Shown here: positions 13,088 to 21,511 of the stretch, piece by piece | Position numbering within the stretch: the stretch's first letter is position 1 | How the letters are laid out: the number at the start of each line of letters is the position of its first letter | Source of the DNA: an uncultured Clostridia bacterium | GTDB taxonomy: Bacteria > Bacillota > Clostridia > Peptostreptococcales > Anaerovoracaceae | Assembly (NCBI GenBank): GCA_937928455.1 | Contig: CALFUG010000303.1 | Coordinates: 1-26,428, forward strand | Direction of reading: 5' to 3' | DNA length: 26,428 nt | The notes under the pieces: model-generated | What the model was told of the DNA's origin: nothing | Database searches by the model: none | Seen by the model: the letters and a program-made list of their open reading frames with translations, nothing else | Position numbers and translations under genes: made by a program

Positions 13088-14473
13088 ATGAACCAATTAA
13101 AGGACCACAAACAAATACATTGCATCGGCATCGGGGGAATCGGACTTTCCGCAATTGCTGAGATTCTTTTGGAACGTGGGTTTCGGGTAACCGGATCCGA
13201 TATGAAGGAGTCCGATGTGACGGACCGGCTAATATCAAAAGGCGCAAACGTATATTTGGGCCATAGGGGAAAAAATGTAGAGGGAGCGGACTTGGTGGTC
13301 TATTCTGCCGCGGTGGGAGAGGACAATCCCGAGCTGATTCGGGCCAAAGAGCTCTCCATTCCAGCGGTTACAAGAGCAGATTTATTAGGCACGTTGATGG
13401 AGGAATACTCCAGTAGCATCGCCGTATCCGGAACCCATGGAAAAACTACAACCACCTCTATGGTTTCTTTAATTCTCCAGGATGGGGGGAAAGACCCCAC
13501 CATCTTAGTAGGGGGCAATCTCCCGGAAATCGGGGGCAATGTGAAAGTGGGAAAAGGGGAGTATTTTGTTACCGAAGCCTGCGAATATATGGACAGTTTT
13601 TTAAACCTGAAGCCAAAAATAGAAATCATTTTAAATATTGACTCGGATCACCTGGATTATTTCAAGGATATTGACCACATCGCCAAATCCTTTCAAACCT
13701 TTGCGCAATTAGTGCCTCAGGATGGATATATTATCGCATTGGATTCCAACCCATTTGTGAAGTCCGTTACCCAGGAATTGCCCAATGTGATTACCTTTGG
13801 GCTCACGGAAAACTGTCATTATTGGGCAAAAAACATTCGTTTTACGGAAGCGGGATATCCCTTATATGATTTATATCATAGAGAAGAATTCCTGGTGGAA
13901 ATGGAGTTATCCGTTCCCGGGGAACATAACATTTTAAATTCTTTGGCCGCTTTTGCTTGCGGTCATACACTAGGCGTATCTCCGGAATCCATGAAAAAAA
14001 CATTGAAAGCTTTTCGCGGTACCCAGAGACGATTTGATGTTCAGGGAAGAACGGATAAGGGGGTGGTAATCGTGGATGACTATGCCCATCACCCCACGGA
14101 AATACGAGCCACTCTTCGGGCTGCAAGGAATATGCCCATGAAAAATCTTTGGTGCCTTTTTCAGCCCCATACCTATACTAGAACAATGGCGTTATTTGAT
14201 GAGTTTTCCGAATCCTTTGAGGACGCAGATCGGCTTATCATGGCGGAAATATATGCGGCTCGCGAAAAAAACATATACAAAATCAGTTCAAAAACCATTG
14301 TGGATAAAATCAAAGAAAAAGATCCGGAACGATTCGCATATTATTTTGAAACCTTTGAAGAAATCGCCGACTTTGTTTATCAAAATGCGCAAGATGGGGA
14401 TTATATCATCACCATGGGCGCTGGGGATATTTACAAGGTGGGAGAAATGATTTTGGAAAAAGATTTTTTGTAG
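13088..14473 (+). CDS. murC: UDP-N-acetylmuramate--L-alanine ligase
   Basis: Adds L-alanine to UDP-MurNAc, the first peptide step in cytoplasmic peptidoglycan synthesis. The 461-residue protein has the Mur ligase layout: an N-terminal UDP-binding Rossmann domain (HCIGIGGIGLSA near residue 15), the central ATPase with P-loop GTHGKTTTTS (about 115-124), and a C-terminal domain containing DDYAHHPTEI, specific to MurC-type ligases. The ATG at 13088 follows GGAGG by 6 bases; an earlier TTG at 13067 in the same frame lies before the predicted transcript start. In B. subtilis murC is elsewhere, so its place here ahead of glmU is a clostridial-type variation. Both neighbours serve cell-wall precursor supply. 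Confidence 0.96.
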   Translation: MNQLKDHKQIHCIGIGGIGLSAIAEILLERGFRVTGSDMKESDVTDRLISKGANVYLGHRGKNVEGADLVVYSAAVGEDNPELIRAKELSIPAVTRADLLGTLMEEYSSSIAVSGTHGKTTTTSMVSLILQDGGKDPTILVGGNLPEIGGNVKVGKGEYFVTEACEYMDSFLNLKPKIEIILNIDSDHLDYFKDIDHIAKSFQTFAQLVPQDGYIIALDSNPFVKSVTQELPNVITFGLTENCHYWAKNIRFTEAGYPLYDLYHREEFLVEMELSVPGEHNILNSLAAFACGHTLGVSPESMKKTLKAFRGTQRRFDVQGRTDKGVVIVDDYAHHPTEIRATLRAARNMPMKNLWCLFQPHTYTRTMALFDEFSESFEDADRLIMAEIYAAREKNIYKISSKTIVDKIKEKDPERFAYYFETFEEIADFVYQNAQDGDYIITMGAGDIYKVGEMILEKDFL

Positions 14474-14482
14474 GAGGCGACA

Positions 14483-15187
14483 ATGCGTTACGAAGATTAT
14501 CTGGGGATGGAAGAAGAACGGAGAACTCGTAATCGAGAGTGGTTGGAGAAGGGGGTTACCTTCACGGATTTGGATACCGCCTACATTGATGAAGAAGTCA
14601 CCATTGGTGCAGGCACCCATATCGGCCCCAACGTGGTTTTAGAAGGAACCACTTCCATCGGTTGTAGATGCCAGATTTGGGGGAACACACGAATCAAGGA
14701 CTGCATCATTGGAGATGGAACAGAAGTGGAGGCATCGGTGCTGGTGGACAGCCAGGTGGGGGAAGATACCAAAATAGGTCCATTTGCCTATTTAAGACCC
14801 GGCAGCAAGGTGGGAAGCCGATGCAAGGTAGGAGATTTTGTGGAGGTAAAAAATTCATCCATGGGGGATGGAAGTAAAGCCTCTCATTTAACATACATCG
14901 GGGATTCGGATGTAGGTCGAGATGTGAATATCGGATGCGGCGTAGTTTTTGTGAACTATGACGGAAGGGATAAGCACCGTTCTGTGGTAAGAGACGGTGC
15001 TTTCATTGGTTGCAATACGAATTTAGTATCTCCCGTTACAGTGGGAGAGGAATCTTACATTGCAGCTGGCAGCACTGTCACCACAGACGTGCCCAAGGGG
15101 TCTCTTTTTGTAGCCAGAGCCAAGGGAAAAATTATTGAAGGCTGGGTGGAAAGAAGAGGATTACTGAAGAAGAAAGGGAAGGTGTAA
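14483..15187 (+). CDS. glmU: GlmU acetyltransferase domain as a stand-alone protein (no uridylyltransferase domain)
   Basis: A 234-residue left-handed beta-helix protein equal to the C-terminal half of GlmU, which acetylates glucosamine-1-phosphate with acetyl-CoA. Active-site residues known from E. coli GlmU are all present at one constant offset of 228: Arg105, Lys123, His135, Tyr138, Asn149, Asn158 and Lys164 correspond to Arg333, Lys351, His363, Tyr366, Asn377, Asn386 and Lys392. The linker helix (RRTRNREWLEKGVT, residues 13-26) is also kept, but the nucleotidyltransferase domain of about 225 residues is entirely absent, and the 9 bases back to murC leave no room for it. A clean AGGAGG site precedes the ATG, so this looks like an intact short gene, not a broken one. 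UDP-GlcNAc formation would then need a separate uridylyltransferase elsewhere. Confidence 0.88.
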   Translation: MRYEDYLGMEEERRTRNREWLEKGVTFTDLDTAYIDEEVTIGAGTHIGPNVVLEGTTSIGCRCQIWGNTRIKDCIIGDGTEVEASVLVDSQVGEDTKIGPFAYLRPGSKVGSRCKVGDFVEVKNSSMGDGSKASHLTYIGDSDVGRDVNIGCGVVFVNYDGRDKHRSVVRDGAFIGCNTNLVSPVTVGEESYIAAGSTVTTDVPKGSLFVARAKGKIIEGWVERRGLLKKKGKV

Positions 15188-15194
15188 AAAAGAG

Positions 15195-16145
15195 ATGAAA
15201 CAAGCGGCATTTGCGGACTATAAGGTATTTGCAGGGAACTCTCATTTGGAATTGGCGGAGGAAATTGCGTCCATTATGGGAAAACCTTTGGGAAAGGCAT
15301 CCGTCTCCACCTTCAGCGATGGGGAAATCACAGTTAATTTGTGGGAAACGGTGCGCGGTATTGACTGCTACATCGTGCAGTCCACTTGTGACCCGGTCAA
15401 CAACAATCTTATGGAATTACTTATTATGATAGACGCTATGAAAAGGGCATCTGCTGGCAGAATTAATGCCATTATTCCTTATTACGGATATGCGAGACAA
15501 GATCGAAAGACCAAAGCGAGAGATCCCATTACCGCGAAGTTGGTGGCGGACCTTTTGGTGGCTGCGGGAGCAGATCGGGTGCTGACTATGGATTTACATG
15601 CCGCACAAATTCAAGGCTACTTCAATATCCCTGTGGATCATCTCTTGGGTGTTCCCATTCTGGTCAAATACTTTAAGGACAGAGCAATTGAGGATCTGGT
15701 CATTGTTTCTCCGGACCATGGCTCGGTGACACGGGCCCGTAATATGGCGCAACCATTGAATGCCCCCATTGCGATTATTGATAAACGAAGACCGGAACCC
15801 AATAAAAGTGAAATTATGAATATTATCGGAGAAATCGAAGGAATGAATTGCGTTCTGGTAGATGACATGATTGATACTGCCGGCACCATTACCAATGGGG
15901 CCACGGCGCTCATGGAAATGGGTGCGAAATCTGTAATGGCATGCGCCACCCATCCCATATTATCAGGCCCGGCCATCGAGAGGTTGGTGAGTTCACCCAT
16001 ACATGAACTGGTACTGCTGAACACCGTGCCCATCCCGGAAGAAAAAAGAATCCCTTCCATGAAGATTCTGTCGGTGGCACCACTTTTCGCGGAAGCCATG
16101 CTTCGAGTATTTACCAACGATTCTATCAGTAAGCTGTTTGATTAG
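15195..16145 (+). CDS. prs: Ribose-phosphate pyrophosphokinase (PRPP synthetase)
   Basis: Makes PRPP from ribose-5-phosphate and ATP for purine, pyrimidine, NAD, His and Trp synthesis. The 316-residue length and all class I motifs fit: FSDGEITVNLWETVRG with the flexible-loop region, YYGYARQDRK (ATP loop, about residues 95-104), the signature DLHAAQIQGYF (about 131-141), and the ribose-phosphate loop VLVDDMIDTAGT (about 220-231). It starts 7 bases after glmU with GGAAGGTG upstream, and is followed 24 bases later by pth. The ctc (L25) gene found between prs and pth in Bacillus is missing. PRPP is also the effector of PurR, encoded divergently on the left. Confidence 0.97.
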   Translation: MKQAAFADYKVFAGNSHLELAEEIASIMGKPLGKASVSTFSDGEITVNLWETVRGIDCYIVQSTCDPVNNNLMELLIMIDAMKRASAGRINAIIPYYGYARQDRKTKARDPITAKLVADLLVAAGADRVLTMDLHAAQIQGYFNIPVDHLLGVPILVKYFKDRAIEDLVIVSPDHGSVTRARNMAQPLNAPIAIIDKRRPEPNKSEIMNIIGEIEGMNCVLVDDMIDTAGTITNGATALMEMGAKSVMACATHPILSGPAIERLVSSPIHELVLLNTVPIPEEKRIPSMKILSVAPLFAEAMLRVFTNDSISKLFD

Positions 16146-16169
16146 GGCATGGGAGAGAGATAGGCAAAT

Positions 16170-16727
16170 ATGTTCGTGATTGTTGGCTTGGGCAATCCTG
16201 GCCGAAAATATCAAAACACGCGACACAATCTGGGATTCATCACTGTGGATCAGCTAGCCGAAAAGCACCAGATTAAGGTGAGCAAATTATCCTTTAAAGC
16301 ATTGGTTGGTGATGGAGTTATTGCCAACCAAAAAGTTTTATTGGTGAAACCACAAACCTATATGAATTTATCCGGAGAGTCCGTGCGACAGGTTGTGCAA
16401 TATTATAAAATAGCTCCGGAAAATCTTCTGGTGATTTATGACGATGTAGATATTGAAACGGGAAAAATACGCATTCGAAAAAAGGGTTCCGCGGGATCTC
16501 ATAACGGAATGAAATCTATCATTTACCAAATACAATCCGATGAGTTTCCCAGAGTACGAATCGGAATTGGGGGAGAACGTAGGCTATCCCTACGAGATTT
16601 TGTGACCGGAGGATTTTCGAAAGAGGAAAAGCCGTTGTTGGAAGATGCGGTACAGCGTTCCGTGGGAGCTATCGAAAGTATTATAGCGGAAGGTGTTGAC
16701 CGAGCTATGAATCGTTACAACGGGTGA
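16170..16727 (+). CDS. pth: Peptidyl-tRNA hydrolase
   Basis: Frees tRNA from peptidyl-tRNAs that drop off the ribosome. The 185-residue protein shows the full family pattern: VGLGNPGRKYQNTRHNLGF at the N-terminus with Asn10 and catalytic His19, KPQTYMNLSGESV in the middle, and VIYDDVDIETGKIRIRKKG with the conserved Asp near residue 93. It is followed only 4 bases later by mfd. A ribosome binding site is weak (GAGAGAGATAGG region), consistent with coupling to prs. The fin gene that lies between pth and mfd in B. subtilis is absent. Confidence 0.96.
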   Translation: MFVIVGLGNPGRKYQNTRHNLGFITVDQLAEKHQIKVSKLSFKALVGDGVIANQKVLLVKPQTYMNLSGESVRQVVQYYKIAPENLLVIYDDVDIETGKIRIRKKGSAGSHNGMKSIIYQIQSDEFPRVRIGIGGERRLSLRDFVTGGFSKEEKPLLEDAVQRSVGAIESIIAEGVDRAMNRYNG

Positions 16728-16731
16728 AGAA

Positions 16732-19700
16732 ATGAAAGAATATACCGGGATTTCTGAAAGTCGAACCGCGAAGGTGGTTGCCGATTTATGGAGTGAAAAG
16801 AAGGGGAAAGTGCTGTTGGTGGTTTCCACACCTCTTCGGGCGAAAAGATTGGCCGCAGACCTTTCTTTTTTTGTGGGAGAAAATATTTTTGTAATGCCGG
16901 CGGAGGAAGGCACCTTCCTACGGTATGAAGCCAAGAGTAAGGAAGGGCTATGGGAACGGATGGCGGGGCTGAAAGCACTATTGTCAGATGTTCCGGGCAT
17001 CGTTATTGCGCCTATTTCCGCATGCTTACGGAAACTACCACCTGCATCCTATTATCAAGAAAAAGAAATAGAATTAAGGTGTGGTGGAGAATACCTATAT
17101 GAAGAACTTACTTCGAGGCTAAACCAACTAGGTTATGAGCGGCTTCCCATGATTACAGATCCCGGTCAGTTCAGCATTCGTGGAGCGATTATCGATGTGT
17201 TTTCACCAGATGCGGAGTATCCCGTAAGGTTGGAATTTTTTGACCAGGAGTTGGAATCCATACGTACCTTCGATATCAAAACACAACGATCCATAGCCCG
17301 AATTCGTGAAGTGACATTGTATCCTGCATCGGAAGTGTTGGTAAATGATAAGATGCTTCAGCTGGGTTGGGAGAAAATTCATGATGAATATCAGAAATGG
17401 ATTGGGTTAACAAAAATAGAAAATCCGGAAAGGGCGAAAGAGCTGGAAAAAAGATTGAGCCAGTTGGAAGAGAATATTTTCATTGGTAAAAACCGACAGG
17501 TGATGGAGCAGAATGCGGAATACTTCTATCCACATACCTCATATCTGTGGGAATACCTGAACCCGGGAGACATGTTGGTAATAGAGGATTCCCAACGGAT
17601 TTTGGAAGAAGCGGCCCGTCGGGAAGAAGAAGGTCTGAAGGAGTGGGAAGTGTTGCTATCTATGGGACGAGCCATTCCGAAAGATAAAGAGAAAATCATT
17701 CGTGCAGATACTTTTTGGGATTGCCTTAAAGACTTGGCCAAACCTAAACCGAACCAGGAGCAGGTGGGAGAAAGGGTTTTAATTACGCCGTTGCCCAAAG
17801 AAATCCCCGGAATATTTGTGGAGAGTTCCACGGCCATTTCTTCGAAGCAGGCCCCTGTGTACAATGGCAGTATGGATGTCTTCGTGAGGGATATAAAGAA
17901 GTACCACACCATGGGTTATGAAATGATCATAGCCTGTTCCAGCCAGGACCGGGAGAAAAATCTCAGGGATTTGTTGGAAAGAGAGAATCTCACGGGTCGC
18001 ATTGTTCTGCGCCAAGGAACATTAACCTCCGGCATGGAATTCCCGGACGAAAAACTTTTGGTATTGTGGGATGGAGACATCTTTACTACGGGCAAACAAA
18101 AGTCGAGACGGAAAAGAAGTAAAAAGGAAGGCCAGGTTATCAAGGCTTTCACAGATCTTTCCAAGGGAGATTTTGTGGTGCACGAAAGCCATGGAATCGG
18201 CAGATTTATAGACATTCAACAACTTACAGTAGAAGGTACAAAAAAGGACTATCTTAAAATAAAGTATGCGGGGGAAGATACGCTTTATATCCCAGTGGAG
18301 CAGATGGACCTGATTCAGAAGTACATTGGTTCAGATGGGGTAGCCCCTAAGATTAATAAGCTGTCCGGACCGGAATGGAAGAGGACCAAAGCCAGCGCCA
18401 AAGAAGCGATTCTTGAAATGGCACAGGAAATTTTAGAACGTTCGGCGGAACGGGCCGCTCTGCCCGGTTATGCCTTTGGCCCGGACACTCCTTGGCAACA
18501 AGAGTTCGAGGATCAATTTCCATATACGGAGACAGAGGATCAGCTGCGCTGTATCGAAGAAATTAAAATGGACATGGAGAAGCCGGAGCCTATGGATCGA
18601 CTACTCTGTGGGGATGTGGGATTTGGTAAAACAGAGGTGGCAGCACGGGCGATTTTCAAATGTGTGGCGGAAGGGAAGCAGGCGGTCATTCTGGTTCCTA
18701 CCACCCTCTTGGCAAACCAACATTATCACACCTTGACACAGCGGTTCGAACAGTTCCCTTTTCGTGTAGAGATGTTGTCCCGGTTCCGAACAGATAAAGA
18801 ACAAAAAATCATTGTGGAAAAAGTGAAGAGTGGCGCCATAGATGTTATCATTGGCACCCATCGGTTACTCTCCAAGGATGTGGGATTCAAGGACTTGGGG
18901 CTTCTGGTCATCGATGAGGAGCAACGATTTGGGGTAAAGCATAAGGAAACTATTAAAGAGCTTCGAAGTCATGTGGACGTACTGGCTTTGTCTGCCACAC
19001 CCATTCCGCGAACACTGCATATGTCCCTGACAGGAATCCGGGACATGAGCTTAATTGAGGACCCGCCGGAAGAAAGATATCCGGTGCAGACCTATGTGTT
19101 GGAAGAAGATGAGTTGGCCATTCAAGAAGCGATTCGGAAGGAATTGAAGCGAGGCGGCCAGGTTTATGCGGTGTATAACCGGGTGCGGGGAATCCTGCGA
19201 GTGGCCAGGCAGTTGAACAAGCTGGTGCCGGAAGCCCGGTTAGCGGTGGGCCATGGACAGATGAATGAAGGCGCATTGGAAGATGTGATGTTGGGATTTG
19301 TGGAAGGGGAGAAAGACATCCTATTATCCACCACCATTATTGAAGCAGGCTTGGATATTCCCAATGTCAACACCATTCTCATATTGGAAGCGGACCATTA
19401 CGGCCTGTCCCAACTATATCAGCTAAGGGGCCGGGTAGGGCGTTCCAACCGACTTGCCTATGCCTATTTGTTTTATCGGAGGGGCAAGACCCTTAGCGAA
19501 GCGGCGGAAAAAAGGCTGCGAGCCATTCGCGAGTTTACAGAGCTGGGCGCAGGGTTCAAGGTGTCCATGCGGGACCTGGAAATTCGTGGTGCAGGAAATT
19601 TGCTAGGCACACAACAATCCGGGCATATGATGACAGTGGGATATGAGCTCTATATACGCTTATTGGAAGAAGCCATACTCACACTTCAGGGCAAACCCAT

Positions 19701-20151
19701 TCCGGCAGAAAAACAAGATACTTCGGTGGAACTGAAAGCATCGGCATATATCCCTACAGAATACGTGCCGGATGAAGTGTTGAAGCTGGAAATGTATAAG
19801 AAAATAGCCGATGCAGATACACGGGAAGAGATGGCAGAATTGGAAGAGGAAATGAAGGATCGATTTGGGGATGTTCCCGCCACCGTTACCACCCTTCTGA
19901 TGATTTCTCTTATCCGTTCACTGGCGGAAGAGTTGGCCATCACCCGCATCACAGAAGAAAAGGGGAAAATTCTATTTTATGTGGCTAAGGATAATCCCAT
20001 TGAACCCGTGGGATATGCCAATCTGTATGAAGCCTTTGGAAATCGTGTAGAAATTGGGGGAAGCGTCAAGCCTCTGATTAAGTTGGCAACGGAGGAAAAA
20101 CAGAAGCTGGGGGATACTCTTGCATTTTTGGAAATTCTAAAAGGCCTGTGA
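16732..20151 (+). CDS. mfd: Transcription-repair coupling factor Mfd
   Basis: A DNA translocase that removes stalled RNA polymerase from lesions and recruits UvrA. At 1139 residues it is slightly shorter than B. subtilis Mfd (1177). In order: UvrB-like N-terminal module (LRLEFFDQELESI region near 165-180), RNA-polymerase interaction domain beginning GDFVVHESHGIGRF (about residue 480), helicase motif I GDVGFGKTEVA (about 626), DEEQ box VIDEEQRFG (about 727), SATPIPRTLHMSL, motif VI QLRGRVGRSNR, the translocation segment MRDLEIRGAGNLLG (about 945) and a C-terminal regulatory domain. The gene is the last of the murC operon; its stop codon is embedded in the -10 region of the next promoter. Confidence 0.97.
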   Translation: MKEYTGISESRTAKVVADLWSEKKGKVLLVVSTPLRAKRLAADLSFFVGENIFVMPAEEGTFLRYEAKSKEGLWERMAGLKALLSDVPGIVIAPISACLRKLPPASYYQEKEIELRCGGEYLYEELTSRLNQLGYERLPMITDPGQFSIRGAIIDVFSPDAEYPVRLEFFDQELESIRTFDIKTQRSIARIREVTLYPASEVLVNDKMLQLGWEKIHDEYQKWIGLTKIENPERAKELEKRLSQLEENIFIGKNRQVMEQNAEYFYPHTSYLWEYLNPGDMLVIEDSQRILEEAARREEEGLKEWEVLLSMGRAIPKDKEKIIRADTFWDCLKDLAKPKPNQEQVGERVLITPLPKEIPGIFVESSTAISSKQAPVYNGSMDVFVRDIKKYHTMGYEMIIACSSQDREKNLRDLLERENLTGRIVLRQGTLTSGMEFPDEKLLVLWDGDIFTTGKQKSRRKRSKKEGQVIKAFTDLSKGDFVVHESHGIGRFIDIQQLTVEGTKKDYLKIKYAGEDTLYIPVEQMDLIQKYIGSDGVAPKINKLSGPEWKRTKASAKEAILEMAQEILERSAERAALPGYAFGPDTPWQQEFEDQFPYTETEDQLRCIEEIKMDMEKPEPMDRLLCGDVGFGKTEVAARAIFKCVAEGKQAVILVPTTLLANQHYHTLTQRFEQFPFRVEMLSRFRTDKEQKIIVEKVKSGAIDVIIGTHRLLSKDVGFKDLGLLVIDEEQRFGVKHKETIKELRSHVDVLALSATPIPRTLHMSLTGIRDMSLIEDPPEERYPVQTYVLEEDELAIQEAIRKELKRGGQVYAVYNRVRGILRVARQLNKLVPEARLAVGHGQMNEGALEDVMLGFVEGEKDILLSTTIIEAGLDIPNVNTILILEADHYGLSQLYQLRGRVGRSNRLAYAYLFYRRGKTLSEAAEKRLRAIREFTELGAGFKVSMRDLEIRGAGNLLGTQQSGHMMTVGYELYIRLLEEAILTLQGKPIPAEKQDTSVELKASAYIPTEYVPDEVLKLEMYKKIADADTREEMAELEEEMKDRFGDVPATVTTLLMISLIRSLAEELAITRITEEKGKILFYVAKDNPIEPVGYANLYEAFGNRVEIGGSVKPLIKLATEEKQKLGDTLAFLEILKGL

Positions 20152-20157
20152 TATAAT
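20128..20157 (+). promoter_or_regulatory. Promoter at the end of mfd for the amidohydrolase group
   Basis: A perfect TATAAT (20152-20157) is preceded by TGA, making an extended -10 (TGnTATAAT), with TTGGAA at 20128-20133 and an 18-base spacer. The mfd stop codon overlaps it. A hairpin CCATCC/GGATGG (20161-20184) lies at the expected transcript start. Confidence 0.65.
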
Positions 20158-20203
20158 GAGCCATCCTGATATCTTATGGGATGGTGGGTAGAAGGAGGAA
20201 AAA

Positions 20204-21496
20204 ATGCTGTTCAAAAACATCACCATATTGGATCGAGACATGGCCCCTCAGGAAAACATGTATGTGGGGACCTTGCATCGAAAAATCCACTATATTGGCA
20301 AGATTTTTCCGGAAAACCACAGTATATATGGGGAAACCTTTGATGGAAAAGGGAAGCTCCTTATGAGTGGGTTTTTCAATAATCATGCCCATTCTCCCAT
20401 GACATTGATGAGGGGATACGGCGAAAATATGGTTCTCAAAGACTGGCTGGAAAAGAGAATATTTCCTTTTGAGGCCCTTTTGCATGGACAGGATGTCTAC
20501 TATGCCACCTTGCTTGCCATGGCAGAATCCTTGCGATTTGGGATTGTATCTACCACCGATATGTATTATTTTTCTAAAGACATGGTACATGCCATTTCGG
20601 AAAGTGGTGCAAAGAATAATCTATCCCGGAGTATCGCCAATTTCACGGGGGAAGACTTGTGGAGTTTGCCGGGAGCCCTGGAGATGAAAGAGTTATACGA
20701 AAATTATCACATGGCGGATGATGGAAGGATTCGCATTGATATGAGCTTGCATGCAGAATATACCTCCAATCCGAATACGGTGGCGGCATTATCAAAATAT
20801 ACCCAGGAAATTGGGGCAAATATGCATGTCCATGTTTCGGAGACCCAGGAAGAGCACCAGGCATGTAAAGAGCGTCACGGGAAAACGCCGGTTTCCTATT
20901 TACGAGATTTGGGCTTGTTTGAAACACCGACTACAGCCGCACATTGTGTATGGGTGGAAGAAGGGGATATGGCGATATTAAAAGAGAAGGGAGTCACGGT
21001 AGCGGTCAATCCCATTAGCAATTTGAAGCTGGCAAGCGGTGTCTGTAATGTTCCGGCCTTGTTGGAGAAGGGAATCAATGTTACCATTGGTACCGACAGC
21101 GTGGCCAGTAACAATAGTTTGAACTTTTTGGAGGAAATGAAAGTGTTTGCACTGGCATCTAAGATGCAGTTCAATGACCCCACGAAGGTCACGCCAAAGG
21201 AGACACTTTTTGCAGCCACCCGAGCAGGGGCGCTGGCGCAAGGTAGAAAGGATACGGGGCTTCTAGAGGAGGGATATTTAGCGGATTTGGTGGTGCTTGA
21301 CATAAGCGGCGTTCACATGAAACCGATACATAACCTGTTAAATAATCTGGTGTACTCCTCTTCCGGAAGTGATGTGGTATTGACCATGGTGGATGGTAAG
21401 GTGTTGTATCGAGAAGGAACGTTCCCTACCATCGATATGGAAAAAGTGGTTTACGAAACCGAAAAATCCGTGACACGGATATTATCAGAAATTTAG
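20204..21496 (+). CDS. Amidohydrolase, MTA/SAH deaminase-like (MtaD/TrzN group)
   Basis: A 430-residue metal-dependent deaminase or hydrolase. Metal ligands are visible: His61 and His63 in NNHAHSPMTLMRG, His210 in HVHVSET, His247 in AHCVW, and Asp298 in GTDSVASNNS, the same set as in 5'-methylthioadenosine/S-adenosylhomocysteine deaminases and related chlorohydrolases. N- and C-terminal beta-sandwich parts flank the barrel. The ATG follows AAGGAGG by 6 bases. It sits where spoVT stands in B. subtilis and is 15 bases upstream of the flippase gene. If it deaminates SAH or MTA it would feed methionine/purine salvage, but close relatives act on other aminated heterocycles (guanine, triazines), so substrate is open. 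Confidence 0.87.
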   Translation: MLFKNITILDRDMAPQENMYVGTLHRKIHYIGKIFPENHSIYGETFDGKGKLLMSGFFNNHAHSPMTLMRGYGENMVLKDWLEKRIFPFEALLHGQDVYYATLLAMAESLRFGIVSTTDMYYFSKDMVHAISESGAKNNLSRSIANFTGEDLWSLPGALEMKELYENYHMADDGRIRIDMSLHAEYTSNPNTVAALSKYTQEIGANMHVHVSETQEEHQACKERHGKTPVSYLRDLGLFETPTTAAHCVWVEEGDMAILKEKGVTVAVNPISNLKLASGVCNVPALLEKGINVTIGTDSVASNNSLNFLEEMKVFALASKMQFNDPTKVTPKETLFAATRAGALAQGRKDTGLLEEGYLADLVVLDISGVHMKPIHNLLNNLVYSSSGSDVVLTMVDGKVLYREGTFPTIDMEKVVYETEKSVTRILSEI

Positions 21497-21511
21497 ACAC
21501 TGGAGTGTAGT

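Noticed and set aside
15638..16117. A 159-codon frame on the minus strand inside prs
   Set aside because: prs is highly conserved in the other strand and this frame has no recognisable domain; it is a shadow of the codon pattern.
20161..20184. Hairpin in the amidohydrolase leader as a SAH or SAM riboswitch
   Set aside because: Only a 6-base stem with a 12-base loop is present; the leader is too short for any known riboswitch of these ligands.
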